The notes: generated by a model not told the origin, from the letters alone. 64,000 nucleotides of DNA from Pseudomonas fluorescens (GCF_002022275.1 NZ_MSDF01000007.1:1-64000); one strand, 5' to 3'. Positions 18,595 through 28,991 are shown, counted from the stretch's first letter. A program made the numbers and translations.

Positions 18595-20178
18595 TTACAT
18601 GCGGCTGAACAAGCTCAACTGGGAAATCTTCACAAAAGCCAGCTGGGAGGCTTGCAACATGGTCTGCTGCAGCGTCAGGTCGATCGCGGCCTGACCCATG
18701 TCGACATTGGCCAGAGACGACATGGTGGACGTGTTGGCCAACCCCAGGCTGGTGTTCTCCTGGCTCTGGATATCCAGGGCGTTCTGACGAGCGCCGATGG
18801 AGCCACGTACCTGGTCGATCTGAGCCGAAGCGTTGGCCAGGTTGGCGGTGGTGGTGTTCAGCACATCCTTGAGGCTGTTCTTGGCAACCTGATCACCATC
18901 CGCAGGCGTCAACAAGGCCTTGCGCAATTGGCCGAGGGTGTCCAGGGCGTTCATGTTCCTGTTGCTGGTGGCACCGACCGAAAACTGGTCGCCGGCGCCC
19001 GGCGTACCACTGATGCCAAAAGTGATACCTGCAGCCGTGATCGACGTGGCACCTGCAGCGATGGTACCGCTGGCAATGGCTTTGCTGTCGGTGCTGTAGG
19101 GCTGGGCGAACACCTGGTAATCGGTGCCGCTGGTGAACTTGACCACCGCGCCCGCATTGGGAAAGGTACTGGCGTAAGCCGCCTGATCAGTCACGCTGCC
19201 ACCGGTCAGCTGCGCGGTGGACGCATTGCTGGCGGTGCGCGAGACACTGAAGCTGTCCGGCTTGCTTTCCAGGGTGAACGCCTTGCCCGCCACCAGCGCA
19301 TCGGAAGGCGCACCGGTCGCAACATCCGCACCCAGGTTCAGCCTGATGTCGAATTTGACCCCGCGCAGGTTGACGCTGGAAGCGCCCTCCTTGGTGGAGT
19401 CAAACGTACCGTTGCCGGTGATCTCGGAGGTCACATCGTTACCGTCCTTGTCGGTCACGCTGTATTGGGTACTGCTGGCGAAGGTCAGCTTGTAAGGCTG
19501 GCCGTCGGAGAAACTCTTGGTATAGGACGTGCCGGAGGTCACCAGGCCCGCCGAGATCGCGACCTTCCCGTCGTTGACCGATGGCGGCAACAGCGTGGCC
19601 TGGGTGCGACCCGCATTCGACGAACTCTCAAGCAGCGTCTTGCCGGTATCGCCTGCGGCGATCGACAGGTTGCTCGACACCTGCAAGCTCAATGGCGTTT
19701 CATCGCCCTGATAGGAGTAGGTACCGTCATTGTTGCGGGTGTAAGGCGGTGTATCGGTCTTGGCCCCGGAGAACATGTAGTTGCCGCTGGAGTCCTTGGA
19801 GTTGAGCAGGCCCAGCACTTGGTCCTCAATCGACCCGACCTGGGCGGCAATCGCCTTGCGGTCGTCATTGCTGAGCTGCAGGTTACCGGCCTGCAGCGCC
19901 AGGCCCTGTGCGGTTTGCAGCGCAGTGTTGATGCTCGACAGCACGCTTTCTTCGTTGGTCAGCGAGTTTTGCAGGCTGGTGACGTTGCCGGTGTACTGGC
20001 CCAGCATGTCTTTCTGTTGTTGCAGCAACAGGAGCTGAGCGGCTGCGACGGGGTCGTCCGAGGCAGTCTGCACGCGTACGCCGGAGCTCGCCTGATCCTG
20101 AGCCTTCACCACGCCCGAATAGTTGTCCTGATATTTGCTGGAGCTGGTGTCGAAATACTGCTGTGTAGAGATACGCAT
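18595..20178 (-). CDS. flgL: Flagellar hook-associated protein 3 (FlgL)
   Basis: A 527-residue hook-filament junction protein. The N-terminus MRISTQQYFDTSS and the C-terminus (VDMGQAAIDLTLQQTMLQAS...LSLFSRM) are flagellin-like D0/D1 halves; the large central insert is Ser/Thr/Gly-rich, as in other P. fluorescens FlgL. It follows flgK by 14 bases and is the last gene of the flgF-L block. Confidence 0.96.
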   Translation of the reverse strand: MRISTQQYFDTSSSKYQDNYSGVVKAQDQASSGVRVQTASDDPVAAAQLLLLQQQKDMLGQYTGNVTSLQNSLTNEESVLSSINTALQTAQGLALQAGNLQLSNDDRKAIAAQVGSIEDQVLGLLNSKDSSGNYMFSGAKTDTPPYTRNNDGTYSYQGDETPLSLQVSSNLSIAAGDTGKTLLESSSNAGRTQATLLPPSVNDGKVAISAGLVTSGTSYTKSFSDGQPYKLTFASSTQYSVTDKDGNDVTSEITGNGTFDSTKEGASSVNLRGVKFDIRLNLGADVATGAPSDALVAGKAFTLESKPDSFSVSRTASNASTAQLTGGSVTDQAAYASTFPNAGAVVKFTSGTDYQVFAQPYSTDSKAIASGTIAAGATSITAAGITFGISGTPGAGDQFSVGATSNRNMNALDTLGQLRKALLTPADGDQVAKNSLKDVLNTTTANLANASAQIDQVRGSIGARQNALDIQSQENTSLGLANTSTMSSLANVDMGQAAIDLTLQQTMLQASQLAFVKISQLSLFSRM

Positions 20179-20192
20179 CGTTCCAGACTCCT

Positions 20193-22229
20193 TTAAAGGG
20201 CGTTAATCAGTGTGCTGAAGGTTTCTTGCGCGGCTTTGATGATCTGCGACGACGCGGTGTAGTACTGCTGGAACTTGATCATGTCGCCCGCTTCTTCATC
20301 GAGGTTGACCTGGGACACCGAGTTGCTGGCTGCCTTGTTCGCCGCCAGCAAGGCGCCGGTGGCGGTGCTGTCGGTATTGGCCTGGGCCGCCTTGGAGCCG
20401 ACCTGGGAGACCAATCGGCTATTGGCGGACACCAGGCTTACGCCCGCGTTGCCGTCTACCGCGCCCACCGTCGCCTTGGTCTGCAAATCCAGCAACGATT
20501 GAGCATTGCGGCCATCGGACGTCGCGCCGCTGTTGAACGAAAACGTGGTGCTGTCGCCCTCGGCGGGCGCGCCGGCCACGGTGGTATCGAAGCTTACAGT
20601 CTTGCCGGGCACCAACGTGCCGCTGGCATCGCGCATCGGCACGTTGACGGTGATCTTGTTGCCTTGGCCCGGGATGATGCTGCCGGTGCCGATCGGGTTG
20701 CCTTGGGCATCGCTCAGCGTATAGGGCTGGGTGCCGTCTGCCGCCGCCTTGCCGAACACCATTTTCACCGGCAACGAGTTTTCGATCCCGGTGCGCATTT
20801 GCGCGGTGGTGGCACCGCCGTTGATATCCAGCGGCACGGTCAAGGTTGGCGGGGTGAACGTGCCGGTACCGGTGTTGGTCTTGCTGGCGTTACCGGCCAA
20901 TGGCCCGGCAAATGCGATCTTGTTCGGGTCCTTGAGGTCGACCGAAATCCCGGTGGCGCCGTTGGCGGTCGGGCTGATCTTGAAGCTGTCACCGGCAGCG
21001 ACCGGGCCGGCGCCATTGAGCGCGAGGGTAAACCCGTCGATCACCGGCGGCGGCGTGGTCGTGGTGTCGAACGAGCCCATGGCCTTGCCATCGGAACGCA
21101 CCACGTTGTACTGGTTACCGCTGGTAAAAGTGACCTTGTAATCAAACGTAGACAGCTTGCTGCTGTCGGCAATCGTCACATTCAGGTTGCCCGAACCTGC
21201 ACTGTTACCCGCAGCCGCCTGGCTGCGCTGGGAAATCGCGGCGGGGCTGTTGATATTGCCAAACAGCGAGGAACCGAAGTCGCCGTTCAAATCCAGGCCC
21301 TGGCCCAGCTGGCTGTTGACGCTGTCGGCGGTGGCAATGGCGATACGCCCCAGGTCATTGATGGCCGGCATCAGTGCATCATCGCGATAGCGCAACAGGC
21401 CGCCGATGCTGCCACCGGTGACCACCGAGCCGATGTCCATCGAGGTGTCGCCCATCTTGAGCTGGATGGTGTACTGGCTGTTGTCGGTTTTGCTCGGCAC
21501 GGCGGAAATCGTATTGGAGATACCGCCTTCTACCAGCGACTGCCCCGTGCCGGTGGTAATGCTCAACTGGCCGTTCTTTTCGGTGGCGGTCACGCCAATC
21601 AGCTCATTGAGCGAACGCACCGCTTCATTGCGCGCATCCAGCAGGTTGTTTGGCGCGGCGCTCGACGACCCCTGAGCCTGGGCGATCTGCTTGTTGAGCG
21701 ATGCAATCGACGACGTGAGTGTGTTGACCTGATCACTCATGGTGCTCAGTTGGCCGTTGATCGACTCTTTCTGTTGGTTCAACTGCGTAGCAATCGAATT
21801 GAAGCGGTTGCTCAACGTCTGGGCGCTGGTCAGCAGCAGTTGCCGGGCAGACACATCGCTGGGCGTGGCGGCGGCGGTCTGCAGCGAAGAGAAAAACGCG
21901 CTGAGGGCGGCGGACATGCCGGTGGACTTGTCCGACAGCGTCTTGTCGATCGCAGAGGCTTGGCCCGCGTAGGCCGTGGCATCACTGTTGAGCGAGGTGC
22001 TGCTCTGGTAGGCCGCGCCGAGGAAATCGTTATAGATGCGACGCACGTCCGCCAGGGTAGTGCCGCTGCCGATGAACACGCCGCCATACTGGTTGTTGGC
22101 GCTGGCGTTCTGGGTGGTCTGCTGACGCGAGTATCCCGGGGTGTTGACGTTGGCAATGTTGTTACTCAGGACAGACAGCGATCCTTGAGCGGCGTTGAGC
22201 CCCGACATCCCGATATTGAGCAAACTCAT
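20193..22229 (-). CDS. flgK: Flagellar hook-associated protein 1 (FlgK)
   Basis: A 678-residue junction protein. The N-terminal rod/hook motif SGLNAAQGSLSVLSNNIANV followed by NTPGYSRQ and the C-terminal VNLDEEAGDMIKFQQYYTASS are the FlgK signatures. The middle is a long variable region. It starts 10 bases after flgJ, so it is probably cotranscribed with the flgF operon here, although other pseudomonads are reported to have separate flgKL promoters. Confidence 0.97.
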   Translation of the reverse strand: MSLLNIGMSGLNAAQGSLSVLSNNIANVNTPGYSRQQTTQNASANNQYGGVFIGSGTTLADVRRIYNDFLGAAYQSSTSLNSDATAYAGQASAIDKTLSDKSTGMSAALSAFFSSLQTAAATPSDVSARQLLLTSAQTLSNRFNSIATQLNQQKESINGQLSTMSDQVNTLTSSIASLNKQIAQAQGSSSAAPNNLLDARNEAVRSLNELIGVTATEKNGQLSITTGTGQSLVEGGISNTISAVPSKTDNSQYTIQLKMGDTSMDIGSVVTGGSIGGLLRYRDDALMPAINDLGRIAIATADSVNSQLGQGLDLNGDFGSSLFGNINSPAAISQRSQAAAGNSAGSGNLNVTIADSSKLSTFDYKVTFTSGNQYNVVRSDGKAMGSFDTTTTPPPVIDGFTLALNGAGPVAAGDSFKISPTANGATGISVDLKDPNKIAFAGPLAGNASKTNTGTGTFTPPTLTVPLDINGGATTAQMRTGIENSLPVKMVFGKAAADGTQPYTLSDAQGNPIGTGSIIPGQGNKITVNVPMRDASGTLVPGKTVSFDTTVAGAPAEGDSTTFSFNSGATSDGRNAQSLLDLQTKATVGAVDGNAGVSLVSANSRLVSQVGSKAAQANTDSTATGALLAANKAASNSVSQVNLDEEAGDMIKFQQYYTASSQIIKAAQETFSTLINAL

Positions 22230-22239
22230 GATTCAGACC

Positions 22240-23502
22240 TTATAAATGAGTGGAAGCGCCCGCGGCAGCGTAATTCTGGTAACTGTTCATCGTTTTGGCG
22301 ATCTGCGAAATCTTGCTGGCGTAGTCCGGGTCGGTTGCATATCCGGCTTTTTGCAACTCGCGTACAAACTGTTCCGGGTTGTCGGCTGACTTCACAACTT
22401 CTTTATAGCGATCATTGCTTTGCAGCAATGTCACGAGGTCGTGGAAGCTGTCCTGGTAAGAGTTATAGGAACGGAACTGCGCCGTCTCCTTGACCATCGC
22501 CCCATCACGAAACTCGCTGGTGATCGCGCGGGCCTGACCGCCCTGCCAACTCTGACCGGCCTTGATGCCGAACAGGTTGTGGCTGCTGCTCCCGTCTTCG
22601 GCGCGCATCACCGATTTGCCCCAACCGGTTTCCAGGGCGGCCTGGGCCACCAGGTACTTCGGATCGACGCCGATTCGTGCGGCAGCCGCCTTGGCCATTG
22701 GCAACATGGTGGCGACAAATTCATCCTGCGAGCTGAAGGCTTTCTTCGCCGGCGCCAGCGGTGGCTGGGCCACGGCGCGCCCGTACACCTGCATCTGCCC
22801 ACTCGGCGCCACTGCAAAACCGCGCGCAGCGCTGTTGATCACGTTGTCGGCGGCGGCGCTGTTACGCAGTGGCGCAGCCTTGGGTGCGGTGGTCAGATCA
22901 GTGTTGGGCACGATGCCCGCGAGCAGGCGATCGGTGAGTTTGCTCGGCAACGAAATACGCCGCTGGTTCATCAGCGCCACGTCGTTGGCGTGGGAGTTTG
23001 TGCCTTCGGGGACCGCCACGCGGTAGGCCCATAGAGGGCGCTGACCGTTGGAGCGACCCAGTGGGCCGTTAGCCTGGGTGCCCGCAGCGATCTCGGTGGG
23101 CACATCGACTTTCTTCGCGGGCGCCGCCGCCGGGCCTTGCAAGGTGGCCGCCTGGGCGTCCACCGGTTTGTTCTTTTGCATCTGGCGCATCAGCACGTCG
23201 GCCAAGCCAATACCGCCGCCTTCACGCGACATCGAGACCGCCAGTTGCTGGTCGTACATTTCCTGGTACTGCTTGGCGGCCGGCGTGTTCAGCGGGTTGT
23301 CCTTGCCCAGCGCTTCGGTGGCCGAACGCATCGACTTGAGCATCTCGCTCAAGAACAGCGATTCGAACTCCTGCGCCACTTTGCGCATGTTGCCTTCGCT
23401 GTTCTTGTCGCCGACCTTGAGCTGGTTCAGCCGGTTCAGGTCGGAGTAAGACCCCGAGTCTGCCGTGCTGGTGAGCCCGCTCTTGCGCATGTCCATAGCC
23501 AT
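22240..23502 (-). CDS. flgJ: Flagellar rod assembly protein / muramidase FlgJ
   Basis: A 420-residue two-domain protein. The N-terminal domain (about residues 30-110, KVAQEFESLFLSEMLKSMR) is the rod scaffold; the C-terminal glucosaminidase domain (about 265-405) has the catalytic glutamate in AQAALETGWGKS and the motif HNLFGIKAG. It digests peptidoglycan to let the rod pass. The linker of about 130 residues is Ala/Pro-rich. It begins 4 bases after flgI. Confidence 0.96.
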   Translation of the reverse strand: MAMDMRKSGLTSTADSGSYSDLNRLNQLKVGDKNSEGNMRKVAQEFESLFLSEMLKSMRSATEALGKDNPLNTPAAKQYQEMYDQQLAVSMSREGGGIGLADVLMRQMQKNKPVDAQAATLQGPAAAPAKKVDVPTEIAAGTQANGPLGRSNGQRPLWAYRVAVPEGTNSHANDVALMNQRRISLPSKLTDRLLAGIVPNTDLTTAPKAAPLRNSAAADNVINSAARGFAVAPSGQMQVYGRAVAQPPLAPAKKAFSSQDEFVATMLPMAKAAAARIGVDPKYLVAQAALETGWGKSVMRAEDGSSSHNLFGIKAGQSWQGGQARAITSEFRDGAMVKETAQFRSYNSYQDSFHDLVTLLQSNDRYKEVVKSADNPEQFVRELQKAGYATDPDYASKISQIAKTMNSYQNYAAAGASTHL

Positions 23503-23506
23503 GGCC

Positions 23507-24622
23507 TTAGATCACGATCAGGTCGGCTTGCAAGGCGCCGGCCTGTTTCAAGGCTTCAAGGATCGCCATCAAGTCGCCGGGCGCTGCGCCCACCTGGTTC
23601 ACCGCACGGACAATCTCATCCAGAGTGGTACCGGGGCCGAACTTGAACATCGGCTTGGCTTCTTGCTGGGCATTCACCCGCGAACGCGGCACTACGGCGG
23701 TCTGGCCATTCGAAAGCGGGCCAGGCTGGCTGACGATCGGGTCTTCGGTGATGGTCACGGTCAGGCTGCCGTGGGTCACAGCAGCTGGCGATACCTTGAC
23801 GTTCTGGCCGATCACAATGGTGCCGGTGCGCGAGTTGATGATGACTTTCGCCACCGCCTGGCCCGGGTCTACCTCAAGGTTTTCGAGGATCGACAGGTAG
23901 TCGACACGCTGGCTTGGGTCGAGCGGCGCAGTGACGCGAATCGAGCCACCGTCAATGGCCTGAGCCACGCCTGGGCCGAGCATGTCGTTGATCTTGTCGA
24001 CCACACGCTTGGCGGTGGTGAAGTCCGACCGGTTGAGGTTCAAGGTCAGGCTGTTGCCCTGGTTGAAACCACTCGGCACGGTGCGCTCCACCGAGGCACC
24101 GCCTGGAATCCGCCCGGCGGACGGCACGTTTACAGTGATCTTCGAACCGTCGCGACCCTCGGCATCAAAACCGCCCACCACCAGGTTGCCCTGTGCGATG
24201 GCGTAGACGTTACCGTCGATACCCTTGAGCGGCGTCATCAACAAGGTGCCGCCGCGCAGGCTTTTCGAGTTACCCATGGACGACACGGTGATATCCACCA
24301 CCTGCCCAGGCTTGGCGAAGGGCGGCAGGTCGGCGCTGATCGATACAGCGGCAACGTTTTTCAACTGCACGTTACCCGACCCTGGCGGTACCTTGATGCC
24401 GAACTGCGAGAGCATGTTGTTGAAGGTCTGCAGGGTAAACGGGGTCTGTGTGGTCTGGTCACCCGTACCATTGAGCCCCACCACCAGGCCGTAGCCGATC
24501 AACTGGTTGGAGCGCACGCCGGAAATGCTGGCGATGTCTTTCAGGCGTTCGGCCTGGGCGACAGCGCTCAGGCTCAGCAGGAGTGCCGCCGCCATCAGTT
24601 GTTTGAGTTTCAAAGTGGCCAC
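23507..24622 (-). CDS. flgI: Flagellar P-ring protein FlgI
   Basis: A 371-residue periplasmic ring protein. A Sec signal peptide occupies residues 1-24 ([20 protein letters not shown]). The signature [20 protein letters not shown] follows directly. The start is a GTG at 24622, immediately after the TAG stop of flgH (TAGGTG), so initiation is probably coupled to flgH termination. Confidence 0.97.
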   Translation of the reverse strand: MATLKLKQLMAAALLLSLSAVAQAERLKDIASISGVRSNQLIGYGLVVGLNGTGDQTTQTPFTLQTFNNMLSQFGIKVPPGSGNVQLKNVAAVSISADLPPFAKPGQVVDITVSSMGNSKSLRGGTLLMTPLKGIDGNVYAIAQGNLVVGGFDAEGRDGSKITVNVPSAGRIPGGASVERTVPSGFNQGNSLTLNLNRSDFTTAKRVVDKINDMLGPGVAQAIDGGSIRVTAPLDPSQRVDYLSILENLEVDPGQAVAKVIINSRTGTIVIGQNVKVSPAAVTHGSLTVTITEDPIVSQPGPLSNGQTAVVPRSRVNAQQEAKPMFKFGPGTTLDEIVRAVNQVGAAPGDLMAILEALKQAGALQADLIVI

Positions 24623-25318
24623 CTAGAAAGGGAACAGCGGGCTAAGGAAGAACCGGTCAAACCAGCCCGGCTGACTTGCATCAGCAAACGAACCCGTACC
24701 CGAGTAGGTAATGCGCGCATCGGCAATCCGCGTGGACGGCACGGTGTTGTCGGTGGAGATGTCATCGGCGCGGACCATGCCCGCGATCCGCACCAGCTCG
24801 TCGCCGGTGTTGAGGGTCATCCACTTTTCACCGCGTACGGCAATGATGCCGTTGGGCAGTACATCCGCCACAGTCACCGTGATCGAACCAGTCAGGCTGT
24901 TGCCCTGCCCTGCCGCGCTCTTGCCGTTGGTGGCTCGGTCACCGGCGTAGCCGGCATTCAGGCTCAAGTCGGCGCCGCCTACCGGGTTATTGGTGGTCAG
25001 GCCGCCACCGAACAGCGACGTCAGGCCAATGCTGGTCTTGCTGGTCTTGTCGATCTGCGAGTTGGCGTTTTTGCTGGCCTGGGTCTTCTCGTTCAGGGTA
25101 ATGGTGATGATGTCACCGACCCGGAACGCCTTGCGGTCGCTGTACAGGTTCTGTTCAAAACCGGCCTGGTAGATCGAGCCATTGTTGGCGGCCGCCGGCA
25201 ACGGCGTGCGTGGCAACACCGGCGCGTAGTACGGGTCATTGGGTTTCGGCGTCGGGGCGACACAGCCCGCGAGCACGGCAATCCCACTCAATGCCAGAAC
25301 AGAAACATAGCGATTCAT
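24623..25318 (-). CDS. flgH: Flagellar L-ring lipoprotein FlgH
   Basis: A 231-residue outer-membrane lipoprotein. The signal peptide ends in the lipobox LAGC, with the lipidated cysteine near residue 19. The ATG at 25318 (MNRYVSVL) was chosen because it gives a complete lipoprotein signal; an upstream in-frame start would add residues before it. The C-terminal end ([19 protein letters not shown]) is typical of the family. Confidence 0.97.
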   Translation of the reverse strand: MNRYVSVLALSGIAVLAGCVAPTPKPNDPYYAPVLPRTPLPAAANNGSIYQAGFEQNLYSDRKAFRVGDIITITLNEKTQASKNANSQIDKTSKTSIGLTSLFGGGLTTNNPVGGADLSLNAGYAGDRATNGKSAAGQGNSLTGSITVTVADVLPNGIIAVRGEKWMTLNTGDELVRIAGMVRADDISTDNTVPSTRIADARITYSGTGSFADASQPGWFDRFFLSPLFPF

Positions 25319-25371
25319 GACCCTTACCTCACGGTGTTGCAGGCGCCAGAAAGGGCGCCCCATAGACTTGA

Positions 25372-26157
25372 TTACAGATTCTGCGTTACGAACGAAAGCA
25401 TCTGGTCGGCGGTGGAAATCACCTTGGAGTTCATCTCGTAGGCGCGCTGGGTGGTGATCATGTTGACCATCTCCTCAACGGTGCTGACGTTGGAGGTTTC
25501 CAGGGTGCTTTGCAGCGTGGTGCCAAAACCGTTCAAGCCAGGCGTGCCGATTTGCGGTGCGCCGCTGGAAGCGGTTTCCAGGAACAGGTTGTTACCGATG
25601 GCTTGCAAGCCGGCCGGGTTGATGAAGTCGGCGGTTTGCAGGTTGCCGATCACTTGCGAAGCCGGGTTGCCGGCGACGGTGATGGACACGGTGCCGTCGT
25701 TGCCGACGGTGAAGGTCTGGGCGTTGTTCGGAACGACAATGGCCGGCTCCAGCGCGAAACCGTTGGCCGTCACGACCTGGCCGTTGGCGTCGAGGTGGAA
25801 GGTACCGTCACGGGTGTAGGTGGTGGTGCCGTCCGGCTGCAGGATCTGGAAGAAGCCCTTGCCGTTGACCGCCAGGTCCAGCGGCTGACCGGTTTGCTGC
25901 AGGTTGCCGGCGGTGAAGTTTTTCTGGGTGCCGACGATCTGCACACCGGTACCCAGTTGCAGACCCGACGGCAGTTCGCTGTCCTGAGTCGACTGGGCGC
26001 CTGGCTGGCGTTTGATCTGATAGAGCAAGTCCTGGAACTCGGCGCGGTCACGTTTGAAACCCGTGGTCGATACGTTCGCCAGGTTGTTGGAAATGGTGGT
26101 CAGGTTGGTGTCCTGGGCGGACAAACCTGTTTTGGCAACCCATAGAGCCGGAAGCAT
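25372..26157 (-). CDS. flgG: Flagellar distal rod protein FlgG
   Basis: A 261-residue rod protein. The N-terminal motif [21 protein letters not shown] and the C-terminal motif [20 protein letters not shown] are characteristic. An AGGAG-like ribosome binding site precedes the start. It is 71 bases downstream of flgF, and that gap holds no other gene. Confidence 0.97.
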   Translation of the reverse strand: MLPALWVAKTGLSAQDTNLTTISNNLANVSTTGFKRDRAEFQDLLYQIKRQPGAQSTQDSELPSGLQLGTGVQIVGTQKNFTAGNLQQTGQPLDLAVNGKGFFQILQPDGTTTYTRDGTFHLDANGQVVTANGFALEPAIVVPNNAQTFTVGNDGTVSITVAGNPASQVIGNLQTADFINPAGLQAIGNNLFLETASSGAPQIGTPGLNGFGTTLQSTLETSNVSTVEEMVNMITTQRAYEMNSKVISTADQMLSFVTQNL

Positions 26158-26228
26158 GCCTTTCTCCTTTCTGCGCCTGTTTGTTGGCGCCGCGCTGCAA
26201 AATTAGTGTTCGTTCAGTGATGCCGCTA

Positions 26229-26969
26229 TCAGCTCATCGACAGAACGCGGGTCATGGCCTGGTCGTCTTCTTTAGCGCTGTTCATCATCTTGATGTGCAG
26301 CTCGAACTGTTTGGAAAGCGCCAGTACCGCCGTCATTTCTTCAACCGCGTTGACGTTGCTCGCCTGCAGGAAACCCGAGGTCAGCGTGACCTTCGCGTCC
26401 GCCTGGGCTGGCTGGCCATCCTTGGTGTGGATGGTGCCGTCCAGGCCCTTGGTCATGTTCTTGAGGTCGGGGTGGACCATCTTGATGCGGTCCACTTCAG
26501 CCATTACCCGCGGGCCTTCGCCCATGGCGCGGATACTGATGGTGCCGTCGGCGCCCACTTCGACTTTCTGCTCTGGCGGCACGGCAATCGGGCCACCGTT
26601 GCCCATCACCGGCATGCCGTTGCCGGTACGCAACACACCGAGTGCATCGATGTTCATGCTGGCGCTGCGCACGTAGGCTTCGCTGCCATCGGGGGTTTGC
26701 ACGGCGATCCAGCCGTCGCCGCTGACCGCTACGTCGAGGTCACGACCGGTTTCGATCATGGCGCCCGGCGAGAAGTCGGTGGCTGGCCGCTCGGTCAAGG
26801 CAAATGCCCGCGCCGGAAAGCTGTCGCCGAACACCGGCATCGACCGCGCCTGCTCCAGGTCGCGTTGAAAACCGTTGGTGGAGATGTTCGCCAGATTGTT
26901 GGCATGGGCCTTCTGCGCCAGTGCATTCTGGCTGGCGCCGGTCATTGCCACATAAAGGTACTTGTCCAC
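26229..26969 (-). CDS. flgF: Flagellar proximal rod protein FlgF
   Basis: A 246-residue rod protein related to FlgG. It has the N-terminal NNLANISTNGFQRDLEQARS motif and the C-terminal EEMTAVLALSKQFELHIKMM. The start is a GTG at 26969 (MDKYLYVAMTGAS). It is the first gene of the flgF-L operon, with a sigma-54 promoter at 27026-27041. Confidence 0.96.
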   Translation of the reverse strand: MDKYLYVAMTGASQNALAQKAHANNLANISTNGFQRDLEQARSMPVFGDSFPARAFALTERPATDFSPGAMIETGRDLDVAVSGDGWIAVQTPDGSEAYVRSASMNIDALGVLRTGNGMPVMGNGGPIAVPPEQKVEVGADGTISIRAMGEGPRVMAEVDRIKMVHPDLKNMTKGLDGTIHTKDGQPAQADAKVTLTSGFLQASNVNAVEEMTAVLALSKQFELHIKMMNSAKEDDQAMTRVLSMS

Positions 26970-27025
26970 GCTTTATCCTCTTTCTGACGGACGCTTGCCG
27001 CCCACCGCTGTACTGATGAGGCATA

Positions 27026-27041
27026 AGCAATTTGCGGTCCA
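27026..27041 (-). promoter_or_regulatory. Sigma-54 promoter of the flgF operon
   Basis: The minus strand reads TGGACC, five bases, TTGCT, with GG and GC 10 bases apart. It lies 57 bases before flgF. The rest of the 318-base gap (26970-27287) holds no gene, only this site and the REP element at 27167-27285. Confidence 0.75.
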
Positions 27042-27166
27042 ACTTTCTAAAAGCGGGTGAAGTGCAGGCGGGGCGGGGGTTTGCGGGCGGCTTGAGGATT
27101 TACAGGCGAGGCGAGAGTCGAAAAAACGGCGGACTACTGCCGCTAACGGCAACGACGCAGATCAAA

Positions 27167-27285
27167 TGTGGGAGCTGGCTTGCCTGCGATGGCATCAACC
27201 GGGTCCGTCTGATATACCGAGGTGTCTGCATCGCAGCGGTGCGACGATTCGACAAGCCAGCTCCCACACAAGCCAGCTCCCACAG
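27167..27285. repeat. REPIN with duplicated right end
   Basis: The left half begins TGTGGGAGCTGGCTTGCC; the right half ends with two tandem copies of CAAGCCAGCTCCCACA. The inner loop is longer than in the other copies. It lies 2 bases from the phhR stop. Confidence 0.9.
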
Positions 27286-27287
27286 TT

Positions 27288-28853
27288 TTACCCGCGCTCA
27301 GCTTTGAGAATTTCGTAATCGCGCAACTTATTGGCGATGGTGGTATGGGAAACCCCCAAGCGCTTGCCCAACTGCCGGCTGCTGGAATGCTCGGCATACA
27401 AGGCTTCCAGCACCGCCTTCTCAAACCGGCCGACGATCTCTTCCAGCCCGCCTTCCAGGGAGAAATCGCCAAGCGGCTGACGCACGCCATAATCCGGCAG
27501 GCGAATATGCTCGGCCTTGACCGTGCCGCCCTCGCACAGCGATACCGCCTGAAACAGCACGTTTTCCAACTGCCGCACATTGCCCGGCCAATGGTAATGA
27601 CTCAGCCGCTCCATCGCCGCCGGCGCCAGCTTGGGCAATGGGCAACCGATCTGCCGGCTGGCCTGATCCAGAAAGTGCTCAACCAGTGGCGCCAACCCAT
27701 CCAGGCAGTCACGCAGAGGCGGAATGTGCAGCGACAACACATTCAAGCGGTGATAAAGGTCCTGACGGAATTCGCCGCGCGCGCACAGCTCAGACAAGTC
27801 CACCTGAGTCGCGCAGATCACCCGCACGTCCAGATACACCTCTTCATCACTGCCCACCCGGCGAAAGCAGCCGTCCTGCAAAAAGCGCAGAAGCTTGACC
27901 TGCAACCGCGCGCTCATTTCTCCCACGCCATCCAGAAACAACGTGCCGCCCGCCGTCAGTTCCAACAACCCTAACTTGCCTTCGGCCCGTGCGCCTTCAA
28001 ACGCGCCGGGGCCGTAGCCGAACAGTTCGGTCTCGGCCATCGATTCCGGCAACCCCGCGCAGTTAAGCGCCATCAACGGCGATTGCCCACGGGGGCTGGC
28101 CAGGTGGCAGGCGCGGGCCAGCAGTTCCTTGCCGGTGCCGGTTTCGCCTTCTATTAATAGCGGCGCATCCAATGGCGCCATGCGCCGGGCTTCGCGCACC
28201 ACGGCGGCCATGACTCTGGAGCTCTGGAAGATGCTGTCGAAGCCGCGCAGCTCTTGCTTGCGCACGTTGTAGATGCGCTCGCCGACGCGGTCGGCGCGGT
28301 GCAAGGTCAGCACCGCGCCGGCCATGGCTTCGCTGTCATCGTGTTCAGAAGATTGCAGTGGCGCGATGTCCGCCAGAAACACGTCACCCTTGACCTTGAC
28401 CCGCAGGCCGTTGATCCGTGATTTGCTCGCGCGCACCAACTCCGGCAAGTCGAAATCCTCGGCATAGCGCGACAGCGGAATGCCCGGCACTTCGTCCACG
28501 CGAACCCCGAGCAATTGCGCCGCCGCGCGGTTGGCGGCAACGATGGAGCCGCCCATGTCGATGGACAGCACCGGAAATTCGAGGGCGCCGAGCAGCGCAT
28601 TCAGCTCCATATGCCTACGTTCGCTGGGCATCAGCCCTACCCGCTTGACGCCAAATACCCCGGCAATCGCTTCGAATTGCGGGCGCAGCGCCTGGAACTG
28701 CATGTTCACCAGGTTCGGGCAAAACAGGTAGATGGCGTTGCCATGTTCACCGCCGACCTCGCCCTTGGCGACGTTGACGCCGTACTCCACCAGCAGGTTG
28801 AGGATGTCCCGCAGGATGCCGATGCGGTTCTGGCAGTGCACTTTGATACGCAT
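27288..28853 (-). CDS. phhR: Aromatic amino acid catabolism regulator PhhR (TyrR family)
   Basis: A 521-residue regulator. An N-terminal ACT domain (MRIKVHCQNRIGILRDIL) is followed by a PAS domain (about 80-190), an AAA+ domain with Walker A GETGTGKE, and a Fis-type helix-turn-helix (SRQLGKRLGVSHTTIANKL). The loop that contacts sigma-54 in this family reads GAFEGA instead of GAFTGA. In Pseudomonas PhhR activates phhABC with phenylalanine or tyrosine as effector. The start ATG at 28853 begins the ACT domain; longer in-frame extensions have no family support. It is divergent from phhA. Confidence 0.94.
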   Translation of the reverse strand: MRIKVHCQNRIGILRDILNLLVEYGVNVAKGEVGGEHGNAIYLFCPNLVNMQFQALRPQFEAIAGVFGVKRVGLMPSERRHMELNALLGALEFPVLSIDMGGSIVAANRAAAQLLGVRVDEVPGIPLSRYAEDFDLPELVRASKSRINGLRVKVKGDVFLADIAPLQSSEHDDSEAMAGAVLTLHRADRVGERIYNVRKQELRGFDSIFQSSRVMAAVVREARRMAPLDAPLLIEGETGTGKELLARACHLASPRGQSPLMALNCAGLPESMAETELFGYGPGAFEGARAEGKLGLLELTAGGTLFLDGVGEMSARLQVKLLRFLQDGCFRRVGSDEEVYLDVRVICATQVDLSELCARGEFRQDLYHRLNVLSLHIPPLRDCLDGLAPLVEHFLDQASRQIGCPLPKLAPAAMERLSHYHWPGNVRQLENVLFQAVSLCEGGTVKAEHIRLPDYGVRQPLGDFSLEGGLEEIVGRFEKAVLEALYAEHSSSRQLGKRLGVSHTTIANKLRDYEILKAERG

Positions 28854-28973
28854 GAAAGGGCCCGAAAGGTGGTAAGGCGCCGCGACTTTTTGCCGCTCGG
28901 CACAGATAGTCGTCAAGATTATGTGACAGCGCGTAACCTTTTCACAGCCCAAGACACCGACGAGTCGTGCAAT

Positions 28974-28991
28974 CGTAACGAAAACTTTACG
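28974..28991. promoter_or_regulatory. Candidate PhhR/TyrR box
   Basis: CGTAAC, six bases, TTTACG is a symmetrical site that resembles the TyrR box TGTAAA-N6-TTTACA. It lies in the middle of the 257-base phhR-phhA intergenic region, about 120 bases before phhA. Related half sites (GTAACCTTTTCACAG upstream, GGTAAC downstream) are nearby. Confidence 0.5.

Noticed and set aside
20226..22493. A 755-codon open frame on the plus strand opposite flgK
   Set aside because: It is antisense to an unmistakable FlgK, is Arg/His/Gly-rich without domains, and such shadows are common in GC-rich DNA with strong third-base bias.
23465..25441. A 658-codon plus-strand frame opposite flgI and flgH
   Set aside because: It spans several real minus-strand genes and their junctions and shows no recognisable motif.
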